Below are positions 53,185 through 60,999 of a DNA stretch of 64,000 nt, piece by piece. Both the position numbers and the translations under genes were made by a program. The notes under the pieces are model-generated. The model ran no database searches, was not told where the DNA came from, and saw only the letters and a list, made by a program, of their open reading frames with translations. Every line of letters starts with the position of its first letter. Positions within the stretch are counted from its first letter, which is position 1. Origin of the DNA: Eutreptiella sp. 'Long Island Sound 2002' (Eukaryota; Euglenozoa; Euglenophyceae; Eutreptiales; Eutreptiaceae); NCBI GenBank assembly GCA_964036045.1, contig OZ038384.1:21877000-21940999 (forward strand). The letters run 5' to 3'.

Positions 53185-53321
53185 CCTCCTCCTCCTCCTA
53201 GGATTTAAAATTTTCGTGAAAAATGAGGATTTTAAATTTTAGGTGAAAATATAATGTGAAAATTTCGTGAAATTTTCGATTTTTTTGAAAAGTATGAAAA
53301 TTATGAAATTTATGGTCCCAA
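53185..53321. repeat. AAAATTTTCGTGAAA-motif stretch
   Basis: Repeated AAATTTTCGTGAAA units lie next to the PHD exon. The same motif fills 61,005-61,110 beyond T1, consistent with one element split by T1. Confidence 0.6.
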
Positions 53322-53357
53322 TGGGATGCAGCGTTCTAGGGCGTGGTGCGGAACCCC
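53322..53357 (+). repeat. T1 left terminal inverted repeat
   Basis: Exact complement of 60,372-60,407 over 36 bp. Confidence 0.95.
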
Positions 53358-53494
53358 CCCAATTTTGGGTGTTGTTAATATGGTTGGAACCCGGAATTTC
53401 ACATGTTACAAGGGTGCACTATGATGCAACAATGTGCCTTCCATGTATTGTTTGCTCGATATTGCCCGTTTTGCACTTTTTGCGATTTGATCTT

Positions 53495-53655
53495 TGTGTG
53501 CTCTAACTAGTTATCGCGGGGTTAGAACGGGGTTAGAGCACTAGTTATCGCGTGGGTTATCGCGCGATAACCTAGTTATCGCGGGGGTTATCGCGGGGGT
53601 TATCGCGCGATAACTAGTTATCGCGTGGGTTATCGCGTGGGTTATCGCGCTTCAT
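53495..53655. repeat. T1 leader/subterminal array
   Basis: Contains the 20-bp perfect palindrome CGCGATAACTAGTTATCGCG at 53,606-53,625 and several GGGTTATCGCG half units. It is followed by CCCCTTTTCGCTTTAG (53,680), an acceptor-like sequence, so the array may be a leader intron. Confidence 0.9.
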
Positions 53656-53707
53656 TTTATGTTTCCCCTTTTCGCTTTAGCTCTCAAAGCCTTCGTATTC
53701 TTTGATA

Positions 53708-55411
53708 ATGGCCCTTGCTGCTGCCCACGCTTGGTGCGAGCACCATCAAAAGCTCCTTGGGGTCCGTCGCCTTGGCGGTCCTGAGGGGTTTACGATGGGT
53801 GATGCCAATGTGAGGCGCCCTGTGGCGACCCGCTTTGAACATGGTGTGGACTTTGGACTCCTTGTCCATAAGTCCCCCTTCATGGCGGACGACCGAGACC
53901 CCCTGGTTCTCAGCAACTACATCTTCGAGTTGCTAGAGGTAAATCCAGGGGTTGCTGGATTTTTGATCCAGCTTCATCCGGACGATGTGGACGCGGTGGT
54001 GGAGTCCGTCACCGCCCATGCCGAGAAGGGTGCGGGGACGAAGACGACCCTCTATGTGGGTCAGGAGGAGGAGGAAGTGGAGGAAGTGGAGGAGGAGGAG
54101 GAGGATGCGGGGGGGGTGGGGGCTGGGGGGAGGAAGGAGAAGCCCCACAACCCCCTCATGATTAGTGTCCAGAAGGTAAGGATCCGACCGGGTAAGGGCA
54201 AGGGGCAGTCGGATGGTTGGTTCCCCCAACCCCTCACCCACAACACCCGCCGGGTCTGCACTGACGACCCCGAAAACAAGCTCCCCATGCACTCCCTTTG
54301 CCCCACAAGGGAGTGGGAGCGTGAGTGGTATGGGGTCACCACTCCCAACATTGTTTCGGGGCAGGGGGTGATTCTTTTTCCATTTGGGGCAACACCCCCC
54401 CTTATTGGGGAGGCGGAGGAGGTGGTTGCCGCCGAGCCCTTGGGGGCCTTTAATAGGGACCCCAATGACCTTGTGCTCACGGTGGGGGGGAAGCTGGTGG
54501 TCAACCACCTCCTGGAGCACGATTTTTTGAGTGCTGTGCAGCTCCAAAGTCTTTTGGATGATTTGGATAGGGTGCCTCTCTCAGAGAAGGCACCCATTTT
54601 CAATGAGAACCCCCCCATTGTCGGCAGGCCCCAAGATTCTGGGACCCGCCGTACATTGTACGGCAACTATGGGGGTGCCAACCACCACAGGCACAACCCC
54701 CACAAGCTCCATGATCTGCCAGTCCTCAAAAGGGTGGCAGATCGTGTGCTTGAGACGGCGAAGAAGACTGTGGTGGGGGGGGTTGGATGGAGCTGCACCA
54801 TCCTTGACATGGCCGAAATTTCGAGCTATGACCACACCCCCCAGCACCTCCATCGCGACGCCCCCCCCTACACCATTCCTGAAGGCACATTGATTGTCAA
54901 TTGCCTTATTATGCTAACCCATAATCATGAGGAGGAGGATGGGTCACATTTTCTTTTTGTGCCCTCCAGCAGTTCGGGGTTCCCTGACCCTTGGGTGGAG
55001 AGGGCTGTGCCATTCAAGAGGGGCACTGCCTTTTTTTTTAATGCCCTTGATGTCCACAGGGGGTCGGGGATTCCCAAGGCCTCCCCCACGGGGGTGTCCC
55101 ACCCCCGCCTCATGGCATTTTTTGCCATTGAGCTTACCGTGGGGGGGAATCTTCGATTCCCCAACCTGCACGTGACCCAGTCCATTAAGAGGCCCCAGCT
55201 GGGGGCACCTGGTGGCCGGGTGGCCAGGACAGTCCAGTGTGATGGGGCGGTTAGGTGTAGGGGGAAGGTGGTAGCCAATTGCTACGGATGCAATCGGCTG
55301 ATTTTGTGCACCGCCCACAAAGATGGCCTTTGTGTGCCATGCCAGGAGGGGGAGGAGGTGGAGGGGGGGGAGGAGGAGGAGGTGGTGGTATCCCAATGGG
55401 GTCAGCATTGA
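53708..55411 (+). CDS. T1 2OG-Fe(II) oxygenase with zinc-ribbon-like tail
   Basis: The start is ATG 53,708 just after the leader acceptor. The N-domain (residues 1-115; MALAAAHAWCEHHQKLLG...VAGFLIQLHPDDVDAVVES) is shared with P, F1 and F2. An acidic linker and KPHNPLMISVQKVRIRPGKGKG follow. The DSBH core has HLHRD (His 382, Asp 384), LIVNCLIMLTH...DGSHFLFVPSSS, DVHRG (His 450) and HPRLMAFFAIEL (Arg 467). This is the metal triad plus 2-oxoglutarate contact of PhyH/AlkB-type oxygenases. The tail CYGCNRLILCTAHKDGLCVPC suggests one zinc site. It probably oxidises a base, an mRNA or a protein to help the element, but the substrate is unknown. No break is visible; the frame ends in a TGA while domain X continues in the +1 frame. 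Confidence 0.7.
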   Translation: MALAAAHAWCEHHQKLLGVRRLGGPEGFTMGDANVRRPVATRFEHGVDFGLLVHKSPFMADDRDPLVLSNYIFELLEVNPGVAGFLIQLHPDDVDAVVESVTAHAEKGAGTKTTLYVGQEEEEVEEVEEEEEDAGGVGAGGRKEKPHNPLMISVQKVRIRPGKGKGQSDGWFPQPLTHNTRRVCTDDPENKLPMHSLCPTREWEREWYGVTTPNIVSGQGVILFPFGATPPLIGEAEEVVAAEPLGAFNRDPNDLVLTVGGKLVVNHLLEHDFLSAVQLQSLLDDLDRVPLSEKAPIFNENPPIVGRPQDSGTRRTLYGNYGGANHHRHNPHKLHDLPVLKRVADRVLETAKKTVVGGVGWSCTILDMAEISSYDHTPQHLHRDAPPYTIPEGTLIVNCLIMLTHNHEEEDGSHFLFVPSSSSGFPDPWVERAVPFKRGTAFFFNALDVHRGSGIPKASPTGVSHPRLMAFFAIELTVGGNLRFPNLHVTQSIKRPQLGAPGGRVARTVQCDGAVRCRGKVVANCYGCNRLILCTAHKDGLCVPCQEGEEVEGGEEEEVVVSQWGQH

Positions 55412-55829
55412 GCAATCTGCTCAGTGCTTGCTCCCGGTGGGAACAACCACAGGGCATTTTTTGTTGTCGGGGTGGGGGGTTGGGAGGGAGGTGATTGCCC
55501 CCCTCACTAATGAGGAGGCGGGGGCGGTCGCAGGCCACCCCGATCAGTGCCCCTTGGCCAAGGTGTGCCATGGGGAGGCACTGCCCTGGCCCACCCTGCA
55601 AGGGCATGTTGGGATGAAGGTGCCGGCGGGCACCATTTTGGTGGTGAGGAGGGGGTTGTATGGGGGAGTGGCAAGGGTGGCCCCTGAGGCGGAGGGGGTG
55701 GCCCAGGTGGTGGAGTGGCGGCAGGTGGGGGAGTATGCGGCCGTCACGGACTTCGTGTGGCTGCGGAGGCTGGGCCTGGTGCTGGACGACGCCAAGAAGG
55801 AGGGCCAAGGCATGTGTCCATGTCACCAG
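55391..55829 (+). CDS. T1 domain X
   Basis: Frame +1 to the oxygenase. GVSIEQSAQCLLPVGTTTGHFLL...GHPDQCPLAKVCHGEALPWPTLQGHVGMKVPAGTILVVRRGLYGGVARV, ending CPCHQ at the GTGTGA donor (55,830). Homologous domains exist in P and more weakly in F2a. The regular beta-strand/glycine pattern suggests a small beta-barrel, but no family is recognised. The frame overlaps the oxygenase end. How it is translated (frameshift, separate start at ATG 55,323, or unseen splice) is open. Confidence 0.6.
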
Positions 55830-56070
55830 GTGTGAAAAGCTCCCACAACACCCTGCTCTAACCCCTGCTCTAACTAGTTATCGCGCTAGGTTATCGCGTT
55901 CTAACTAGGTGCTCTAACTAGTTATCGCGCTAGGTTATCGCGTTCTAACTAGTTATCGCGGGGTTATCGCGGGGGGTTATCGCGGGGGTTATCGCGCGAT
56001 AACCTAGTTATCGCGGGGGTTATCGCGCGGGTTATCGCGTGTTTTTTTTTGTTTCTTTTGTTTTTTTCAG
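55830..56070 (+). other. T1 intron 1, filled with GATAAC/GTTAGAGC motifs
   Basis: The donor CAG|GTGTGA and acceptor GTTTCTTTTGTTTTTTTCAG| with a clear pyrimidine tract. Codon phase is 0 on both sides, giving CPCHQ|ATILQLPRIF with no stop. The interior has about ten GTTATCGCG/CGCGATAAC units and CTAGTTAGAGC-type units. Confidence 0.9.
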
Positions 56071-57276
56071 GCCACCATCTTGCAACTGCCCCGCATCTTC
56101 GTCAAGGACGACGCCCAGGCAGCCGACGCAGCGGGCGGAGCGGCAGCAGCAGCGGGGGCACGGCCCGCCAAGCCGGTGGCGGCCCGGTTGGAGCTGGAGG
56201 GGGAGAAGAGGCTGCCGGAGGGGGCGTCGTGGCGGTTTGGGGAGCCTGGGGATGAGGCCTGCAGGATGGGGGGGACGGGATGGTACCGGCAGGTCACCAT
56301 CACAGAGAAGGAGGGGGGGGTGGAGAGGAAGACCAACCTCACCCTCCCCTCCTATGTGTGGGTTGGGGGGGAAACGGCCAAGTGGCCGCAAGCCGCAGAG
56401 GGGGAAACGGTTGCGGCTTTTTTGTGTTTGTTTGGGATGAGCGACCCCCCCCAAAGGAAATCTTATTTCCTTTTGAGGGTGTGTTTTTTGTGGGAGGGGG
56501 AGTATACGGGGAGGGAAGTGTGGCAGAAGCTGCACAGGGGGGGGGACATCCACCAGGTTGGTGGGTATGACCCCCCCCCTTCTGTGGGGGACGCCACTGC
56601 CGAATGGATTCGGCAGTATGCACCCAAGGGGGGAAGGCCGGGAAAAGGCCAGACGAAGCGGGGACCAGACGTGGTGGTGGTTGAGCCGGATGCCCCCCCC
56701 CCCCTTAGGGGTAAGGGCCAAACCCCCGCCCCCAAGCCCTCCCCCAAGCCATCGAAGGTGGCAAAGGTGGCGGCAGCCCAGCCCCCCCATGAGGCCCTGG
56801 ACGTGGAGGCCTTGGGGGCCAGTGTGGCCACCCACGTGACGGACGCTTGCCAGGTTTTGGTGGAGCAGGCGGCCGCCACGGGGGTCGAGGCCGCACTGGC
56901 CAAGGGTCGGTCGGCCGACCACAGGTCGGCCTTGGCAAAGGCCGAAAAGGCCCAAGGCAACACCCAGCGTGCCCTGGACCAGGCCCTCAACCTGGCCGCC
57001 AAGAGGGGGGAGGAGGTGGAGGCGATGAGGGAGGCCCTGAGGGAGGCCCAGGAGGGGAGGCGGAAGGCGGAGGTGGAGGTGGCCCAGCTTAGGGTGGAGG
57101 TGGAGGGGCAGCGGAGGAGGGGGGATGACCTTGGGCAGCGCTTGGGGGTGGCTGAGGCGCAGGTGCGCAGCCTCACCTCCACCCTCTGTGCCTCCTTCGG
57201 GGCGCAGCAGGCCCAGCAGGGGCTGGCGCCGCAAGGGTTGCAGAGTCAGGGTAGTGGGAGTAGGAGTGGGAGCCAA
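56071..57276 (+). CDS. T1 coiled-coil accessory protein segment
   Basis: Starts ATILQLPRIFVKDD after the acceptor. A folded region (about residues 45-190) contains WYRQVTITEKEGG, NLTLPSYVWVGGETAKW, VAAFLCLFG, SYFLLRVCFLWEGEYTGREVWQKL. A Pro/Lys linker is followed by a long helical coiled coil (residues 270-370: ALDQALNLAAKRGEEVEAMREALREAQEGRRKAEVEVAQLRVEVEGQ...). The Gln/Gly/Ser tail ends at CAA followed by TGA. It is probably a multimerising partner of the transposase or of its RNA. The frame is continuous with X through intron 1 and with the next domain through the TGA. Confidence 0.65.
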
Positions 57277-57279
57277 TGA
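57277..57279 (+). other. In-frame TGA, CAA-TGA-CTA-G readthrough-type context
   Basis: Codons CAA (57,274), TGA (57,277), CTA (57,280), GTG (57,283). The frame stays open for 200 codons after it and encodes a conserved domain. UGA followed by CUAG is the best known leaky termination context in eukaryotes. Confidence 0.85.
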
Positions 57280-57882
57280 CTAGTGGATTTGCTCAGGGGG
57301 TTGCCCAAGGGCATTTTTCGTGGGGAGGAGCGATATGGGGCCCAAGTGGACATGTGCCACTTTGGCCTCGTGGGAAGTGGAAACCCTAACCCCTCTAATT
57401 TTAGGGCGACCCACATGGCCGCTGCTACCCTCAGGCCTGCCCTCACCCCCTTGGTAGCAGACCTCAATGGGTATTGCACCTCCAATGCTCCACCATGGTT
57501 CACATGGTGTAGCATCCAAATTGTTCGCCCCCAAGGGACGGACACCATGGGCCTCCACTCCCATTTGCGGGATGGGGCGCCCATGGCGCTTATTGTGTGT
57601 GTGGGGTCTTTCACGGGGGGTGAGTTTTGGGTGGAGAGTGGTGGCCTGCTGAATCCCTCCTTGAGGGAAAAAAAGCGGCACACCCGTGTGTGCAAGGGTA
57701 GGGCGGTGGAGGGTTGGGCATGCACCGCCACCCCCCAAGCCCCGGTGTTGTTCAACACCAGGGCACTACACGCTCCATTGTCATGGGAGGGCGAGCGATG
57801 GAGCGTGATTTTTTATAGTGCGGGGGGGGTTCTGCACTGCACGCCTGTGTGGCGGCAGCAGCTGCTGTCCATGGGTTTTAGG
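57280..57882 (+). CDS. T1 second DSBH (TET/JBP-like) oxygenase domain
   Basis: No ATG opens this frame; it follows the TGA as LVDLLRGLPKGIF. The domain pattern is WFTWCSIQIVRPQ, GLHSHLRDG (first His at 57,556), LIVCVGSFTGGEFWVESGG, a spacer, PVLFNTRALHAPL (distal His at 57,769) and GERWSVIFYS. This order of strands and the terminal GERysivfy match TET/JBP-type 2OG dioxygenases, which oxidise thymine or 5-methylcytosine in DNA. The usual HxD metal motif reads HSH, as in P (HRH). It ends MGFR at the intron-2 donor. Activity is uncertain. Confidence 0.55.
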
Positions 57883-58352
57883 GTCCTCTAACCCCTCCAG
57901 CTGATTCGATTATTGTTCACTATTTCTATTACTGTCTAGCCCGGAACATTTGAGAGGCACCCTATCCAAATCATCCAAAAGACTGTGTGACTGATTTGAA
58001 TTTGTGATTGTGGCGCCATGTACCCCGTGCCTGCACATTGTTGACATCTCCAAGGTTTCCTGGGTGCAAAATCAACGTTTGTGAAGGTTTTAGGGTGCCC
58101 AACGCTTGCTCTAACACCACCAGTTAGTGCGCACTAACCCCTGCTCTAACTAGTTATCGCGGGGGTTATCGCGCTCTAACTGGGTGCTCTAACTAGTTAT
58201 CGCGGGGGGTTATCGCGCTCTAACTAGTTATCGCGGGGGGTTATCGCGGGGGTTATCGCGCGATAACCTAGTTATCGCGGGGGTTATCGCGTGGGTTATC
58301 GCGTGTGTTTTTTGGGCCCTTGCTTCAAAACCCTCCCTCATTTCGCGCCCAG
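57883..58352 (+). other. T1 intron 2 with GATAAC array and 230-bp insertion
   Basis: The acceptor CATTTCGCGCCCAG| at 58,352 is followed by GTCCTCTTATTCTTCATG. Joined to ..GGTTTTAGG it gives MGFR|VLLFFMDN in phase 0. The donor in T1 reads GTCCTC, whereas T2 and T3 have GTGCCC. A second TTTTAGG|GTGCCC lies at 58,095 after an inserted segment. The motif array is at 58,135-58,305. Confidence 0.7.
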
Positions 58353-60026
58353 GTCCTCTTATTCTTCATGGACAATGCTGTCAATGAGGCCCTGCGGGCT
58401 CTCAACACAGCCAACCTGCGGCGGTACACCGATCTGCAGTGCCCCAAGGCCCGGCGGCGGCGTTTGAAGGCGGTTCAGCGGCTGGTGCGAGTTCTATTGG
58501 GTGACCCAGACGTTGTGTGTGGCACCAACACCAAAGGCGAAGTTTGTTTAAGTGGTGGGGCGTGCACTGCCCTGTCTGGCCCACTTGGCGGCCATCTTGC
58601 ATTAACAGCTCAGGAGCATGAGGCCCTGAGCATGCTACGCATGGCATGCAGCATGCATCTCTCCCAACGGGCCCTTTTGCGAATGCCCCGCCGTTGCACA
58701 CAACGGGACCTAAGGACCGTTCGGCAACGGATCATGCCCTACTTTCCCCAAACCACCATTGTAAAGTCTACCACAGGCCGCAATAGGGCAGCTGCCCATG
58801 TGCCTTTGCAATCAATTGTGCAAAATGCAATATCTATGGCCCGAGTTATTGGGAAACCCCCCCCTAGTGGCGTTGCCATTATTGTTATTTCAGTTGATGC
58901 GACTTCCTTGTGGAAGGCATCCTCCACCCGTGCGGATGTATGGGTTAATGTATGGGGGGGGGCAAAATATGCTTCGAAGGTGAAGCTATGGGCCTCATGG
59001 TTTTGCATGGATGGCGGGGATGAACAGGCTTTTTTGAGAAGCCTTGACATCTCCGCCAACCTCAACCAAGAGGTGAGGGATGTGGAAGAGGACGTTGTCC
59101 TCTTTCAAAACCAATTTTTGACTTGCACTGTCATTTTGACAGGGGATGGGAAGGGGATGCAAGCAATGGGGGGGGCTGGGTCTAAGTGTTGGTTGTGCAA
59201 AGACCCCAATGGGATTGTTGAGCAAATGGGGGTGGAGTCCACCTCAAGATGGGGGTCATTCTTGAGAAGTGTGACCCCTGATAGGCGGCCGGGGGACTAC
59301 CAACATGCAGCATGCCGCATCCTAAACGGCATTGCAAAGCGCATTGAGACCACCCTCCAGGCCCTCCCCCCTAGTACCCCTGGTAAGGCCCAAGCTCTTG
59401 CAGCTTTGCAGGCCTTCAAACAAGCCCTCAAGGATGAGACCGCAGGCATCCCTCTTAGGGAACGCCTCCCTTCGGCCTCGAGGGCCACAGAAAAAGATTT
59501 CGATCTAACCAGCACCAAAGTTTTCCTAACCTCCCCCCCCTTCCAAAGGCAATTTGTGGAATGCCTCAAAGAGCATGTCCCCACAGTGAGGACCCCTGGG
59601 GGACCTATGTTATGGGTTGTTGTGCATGTCATGGTGAAATGCATTGAGGGTTTGTATGAGCTTTGGAGGGTGAGGGAGTTGTACACTCTAACCCAAGTGG
59701 AACGCCACCGTGCGTTGACCACAAAATTTTCAAAAGCGTGGGGAGACTCAGGTTGGTCCCCCACCAGGTGGATCCATTGGTGCTTGGCACAATCCACCTT
59801 TTTTGCCGAGAAATGGAGGAACATTTTTCAGTTTTCCTCCATCCCAACGGAGTATCGGCATGGGCCTTACAAGAGGAGGCTCAAAAATTGTTTTAAGGGT
59901 TGGTCTTTGGTGAGGCCAAGTATGTCCCTCCGCCACATGCACCATTGCATGTCCATGAACGCCCTGGAGCAAGGGCTTTTGGGACTGGAGGCAGCCAAGG
60001 CCTCAGACATTGATGACTTTGTATGA
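58353..60026 (+). CDS. T1 DDE-type transposase
   Basis: The exon can continue the upstream frame or start at ATG 58,368 (552 residues). The N-part has a basic helical region (RRRRLKAVQRLVRVLL) and MLRMACSMHLSQRALLRM...DLRTVRQRIMPYF, probably DNA binding. Proposed catalytic residues are Asp 177 in SVDATSLWKASS, Asp 260 in LTGDGKGMQAMGGAGSKCWLCKD with an adjacent CWLC zinc knuckle, and Glu 495 in FSSIPTEYRHGPYKRRLKNCFKG. The D..DGK..G.GG..C.xC layout recalls RNase-H-fold transposases with an inserted zinc site. The C-terminus is WSLVRPSMSLRHMHHCMS. The frame is uninterrupted. The superfamily is not assigned. Confidence 0.7.
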   Translation, partial: VLLFFMDNAVNEALRALNTANLRRYTDLQCPKARRRRLKAVQRLVRVLLGDPDVVCGTNTKGEVCLSGGACTALSGPLGGHLALTAQEHEALSMLRMACSMHLSQRALLRMPRRCTQRDLRTVRQRIMPYFPQTTIVKSTTGRNRAAAHVPLQSIVQNAISMARVIGKPPPSGVAIIVISVDATSLWKASSTRADVWVNVWGGAKYASKVKLWASWFCMDGGDEQAFLRSLDISANLNQEVRDVEEDVVLFQNQFLTCTVILTGDGKGMQAMGGAGSKCWLCKDPNGIVEQMGVESTSRWGSFLRSVTPDRRPGDYQHAACRILNGIAKRIETTLQALPPSTPGKAQALAALQAFKQALKDETAGIPLRERLPSASRATEKDFDLTSTKVFLTSPPFQRQFVECLKEHVPTVRTPGGPMLWVVVHVMVKCIEGLYELWRVRELYTLTQVERHRALTTKFSKAWGDSGWSPTRWIHWCLAQSTFFAEKWRNIFQFSSIPTEYRHGPYKRRLKNCFKGWSLVRPSMSLRHMHHCMSMNALEQGLLGLEAAKASDIDDFV

Positions 60027-60084
60027 AAAACGACCACAGATGCTTTGTGCCAAGTGTTTTGTGTTGTTTGTCCTAGGGAGGGAG

Positions 60085-60215
60085 GGAGGAGGGGTGCGCG
60101 ATAACTACCCGCGATAACTGCGCGATAACTGAGTTATCGCGCGATAACTAGCGCGATAACTAGTTAGAGCAAGGTGCTCTAACTGCGTTCTAACTCTGTT
60201 CTAACTGTGCTCTAA
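60085..60215. repeat. T1 right subterminal motif array
   Basis: GCGCGATAACTACCCGCGATAACTGCGCGATAACTGAGTTATC units, then GTTCTAACTCTGTTC units. Confidence 0.9.
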
Positions 60216-60371
60216 CTCTTTGACCCCCCCCCCAAAAACCACCCCCATGATGCGGGTTATGTGGGGAAAGAAAGGGGATGGGGGGTTTTTGAGGGTGCTG
60301 AATCCATTTTTTTAGGTGGTTTGCCCCAAAATTGAGGGTAGGTGGGTGTTCCAGAAATTGCGTTCTAACTA

Positions 60372-60407
60372 GGGGTTCCGCACCACGCCCTAGAACGCTG
60401 CATCCCA
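60372..60407 (-). repeat. T1 right terminal inverted repeat
   Basis: Complement of 53,322-53,357. Confidence 0.95.
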
Positions 60408-60549
60408 AATGGGAAGGCGGGGGTTCTATAACATCATAGCACTGAATCTTGGCACCTATAACCAAGCCCTTGATGAAAGACATTGATGGACGCATCACAA
60501 TTGGAATGGCGAAGTCCACAAACAATATGATGGATGCCAATGGCAATGA

Positions 60550-60980
60550 TATACTCATGCGTGGCACAACTTCATGTAGTTGACACGAATGAAGACTTTA
60601 GTTGCCACCATGGAAAAACTCAGGCGCTCCCGATTAGCACATTGCCAGTCGGCTGAGCTAAACACTCGCTCCGTCGGGGCTTGGCTGGCTGGAAGACAAG
60701 CCACAACCTTGCCCAACGCAGATGCTGGAGAGGAAGCATGGAGGGCTTTTTGGGTTGTGTGGGTTTGGGTGGGGGGCAGGGCAGGGGGTTTGGGTTTCTC
60801 GGCGGCGGGGGGGGGGGGGTGCTTTGCTGGGGAGGTGCTGCGGGGGCTACCGGGGGTGGGGGGGCTCAACCCACAACTGCACAGCAGGATCTCCTCGTCA
60901 GCACACCCCTCCCACCCCAACTCCCCCATGTACTCCACTACGGTAAAGTGTCCCCAGGTGCTCAAGTTCTTGTTTTTCAT
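60550..60980 (-). pseudogene. hAT transposase dimerisation-domain fragment
   Basis: The minus-strand frame ends ASQAPTERVFSSADWQCANRERLSFSMVATKVFIRVNYMKL, the hallmark hAT C-terminal dimerisation motif (SERVFS.....N..R..L......LVFI). Upstream is a Pro-rich insert (poly-C at 60,820) after MKNKNLSTWGHFTVVEYMGE. The catalytic parts were not found, so this is a fragment or an exon. It stops before 60,408, where T1 is inserted; the PHD exon at 52,844 lies on the other side. Confidence 0.6.
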
Positions 60981-60999
60981 GTTGTCTATAAAAAAAGAA

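Larger units (their letters stand above)
53322..60407 (+). mobile_element. DNA transposon T1 (GATAACTAGTTATC motif), most intact copy, 7.09 kb
   Basis: 36-bp inverted ends (TGGGATGCAGCGTTCTAGGG...). TSD AA at 53,320-53,321 and 60,408-60,409. All five coding segments are open over their full length. Two phase-0 introns, a leader acceptor and motif arrays at both ends and in each intron define the layout. The near identity with T2 implies recent activity. T1 could still be autonomous. Confidence 0.95.

Noticed and set aside
56032-57276. 414-codon + complementary open frame across T1 coiled coil
   Set aside because: Antisense to a gene supported by splice sites, phase and conservation; the antisense product is Pro/Leu/His repeats produced by GC bias.
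28234-60407. Polinton, virophage or giant-virus integration as the source of the gene sets
   Set aside because: No family B DNA polymerase, capsid, packaging ATPase or protease was seen; gene content and 2-bp target duplications fit DNA transposons.
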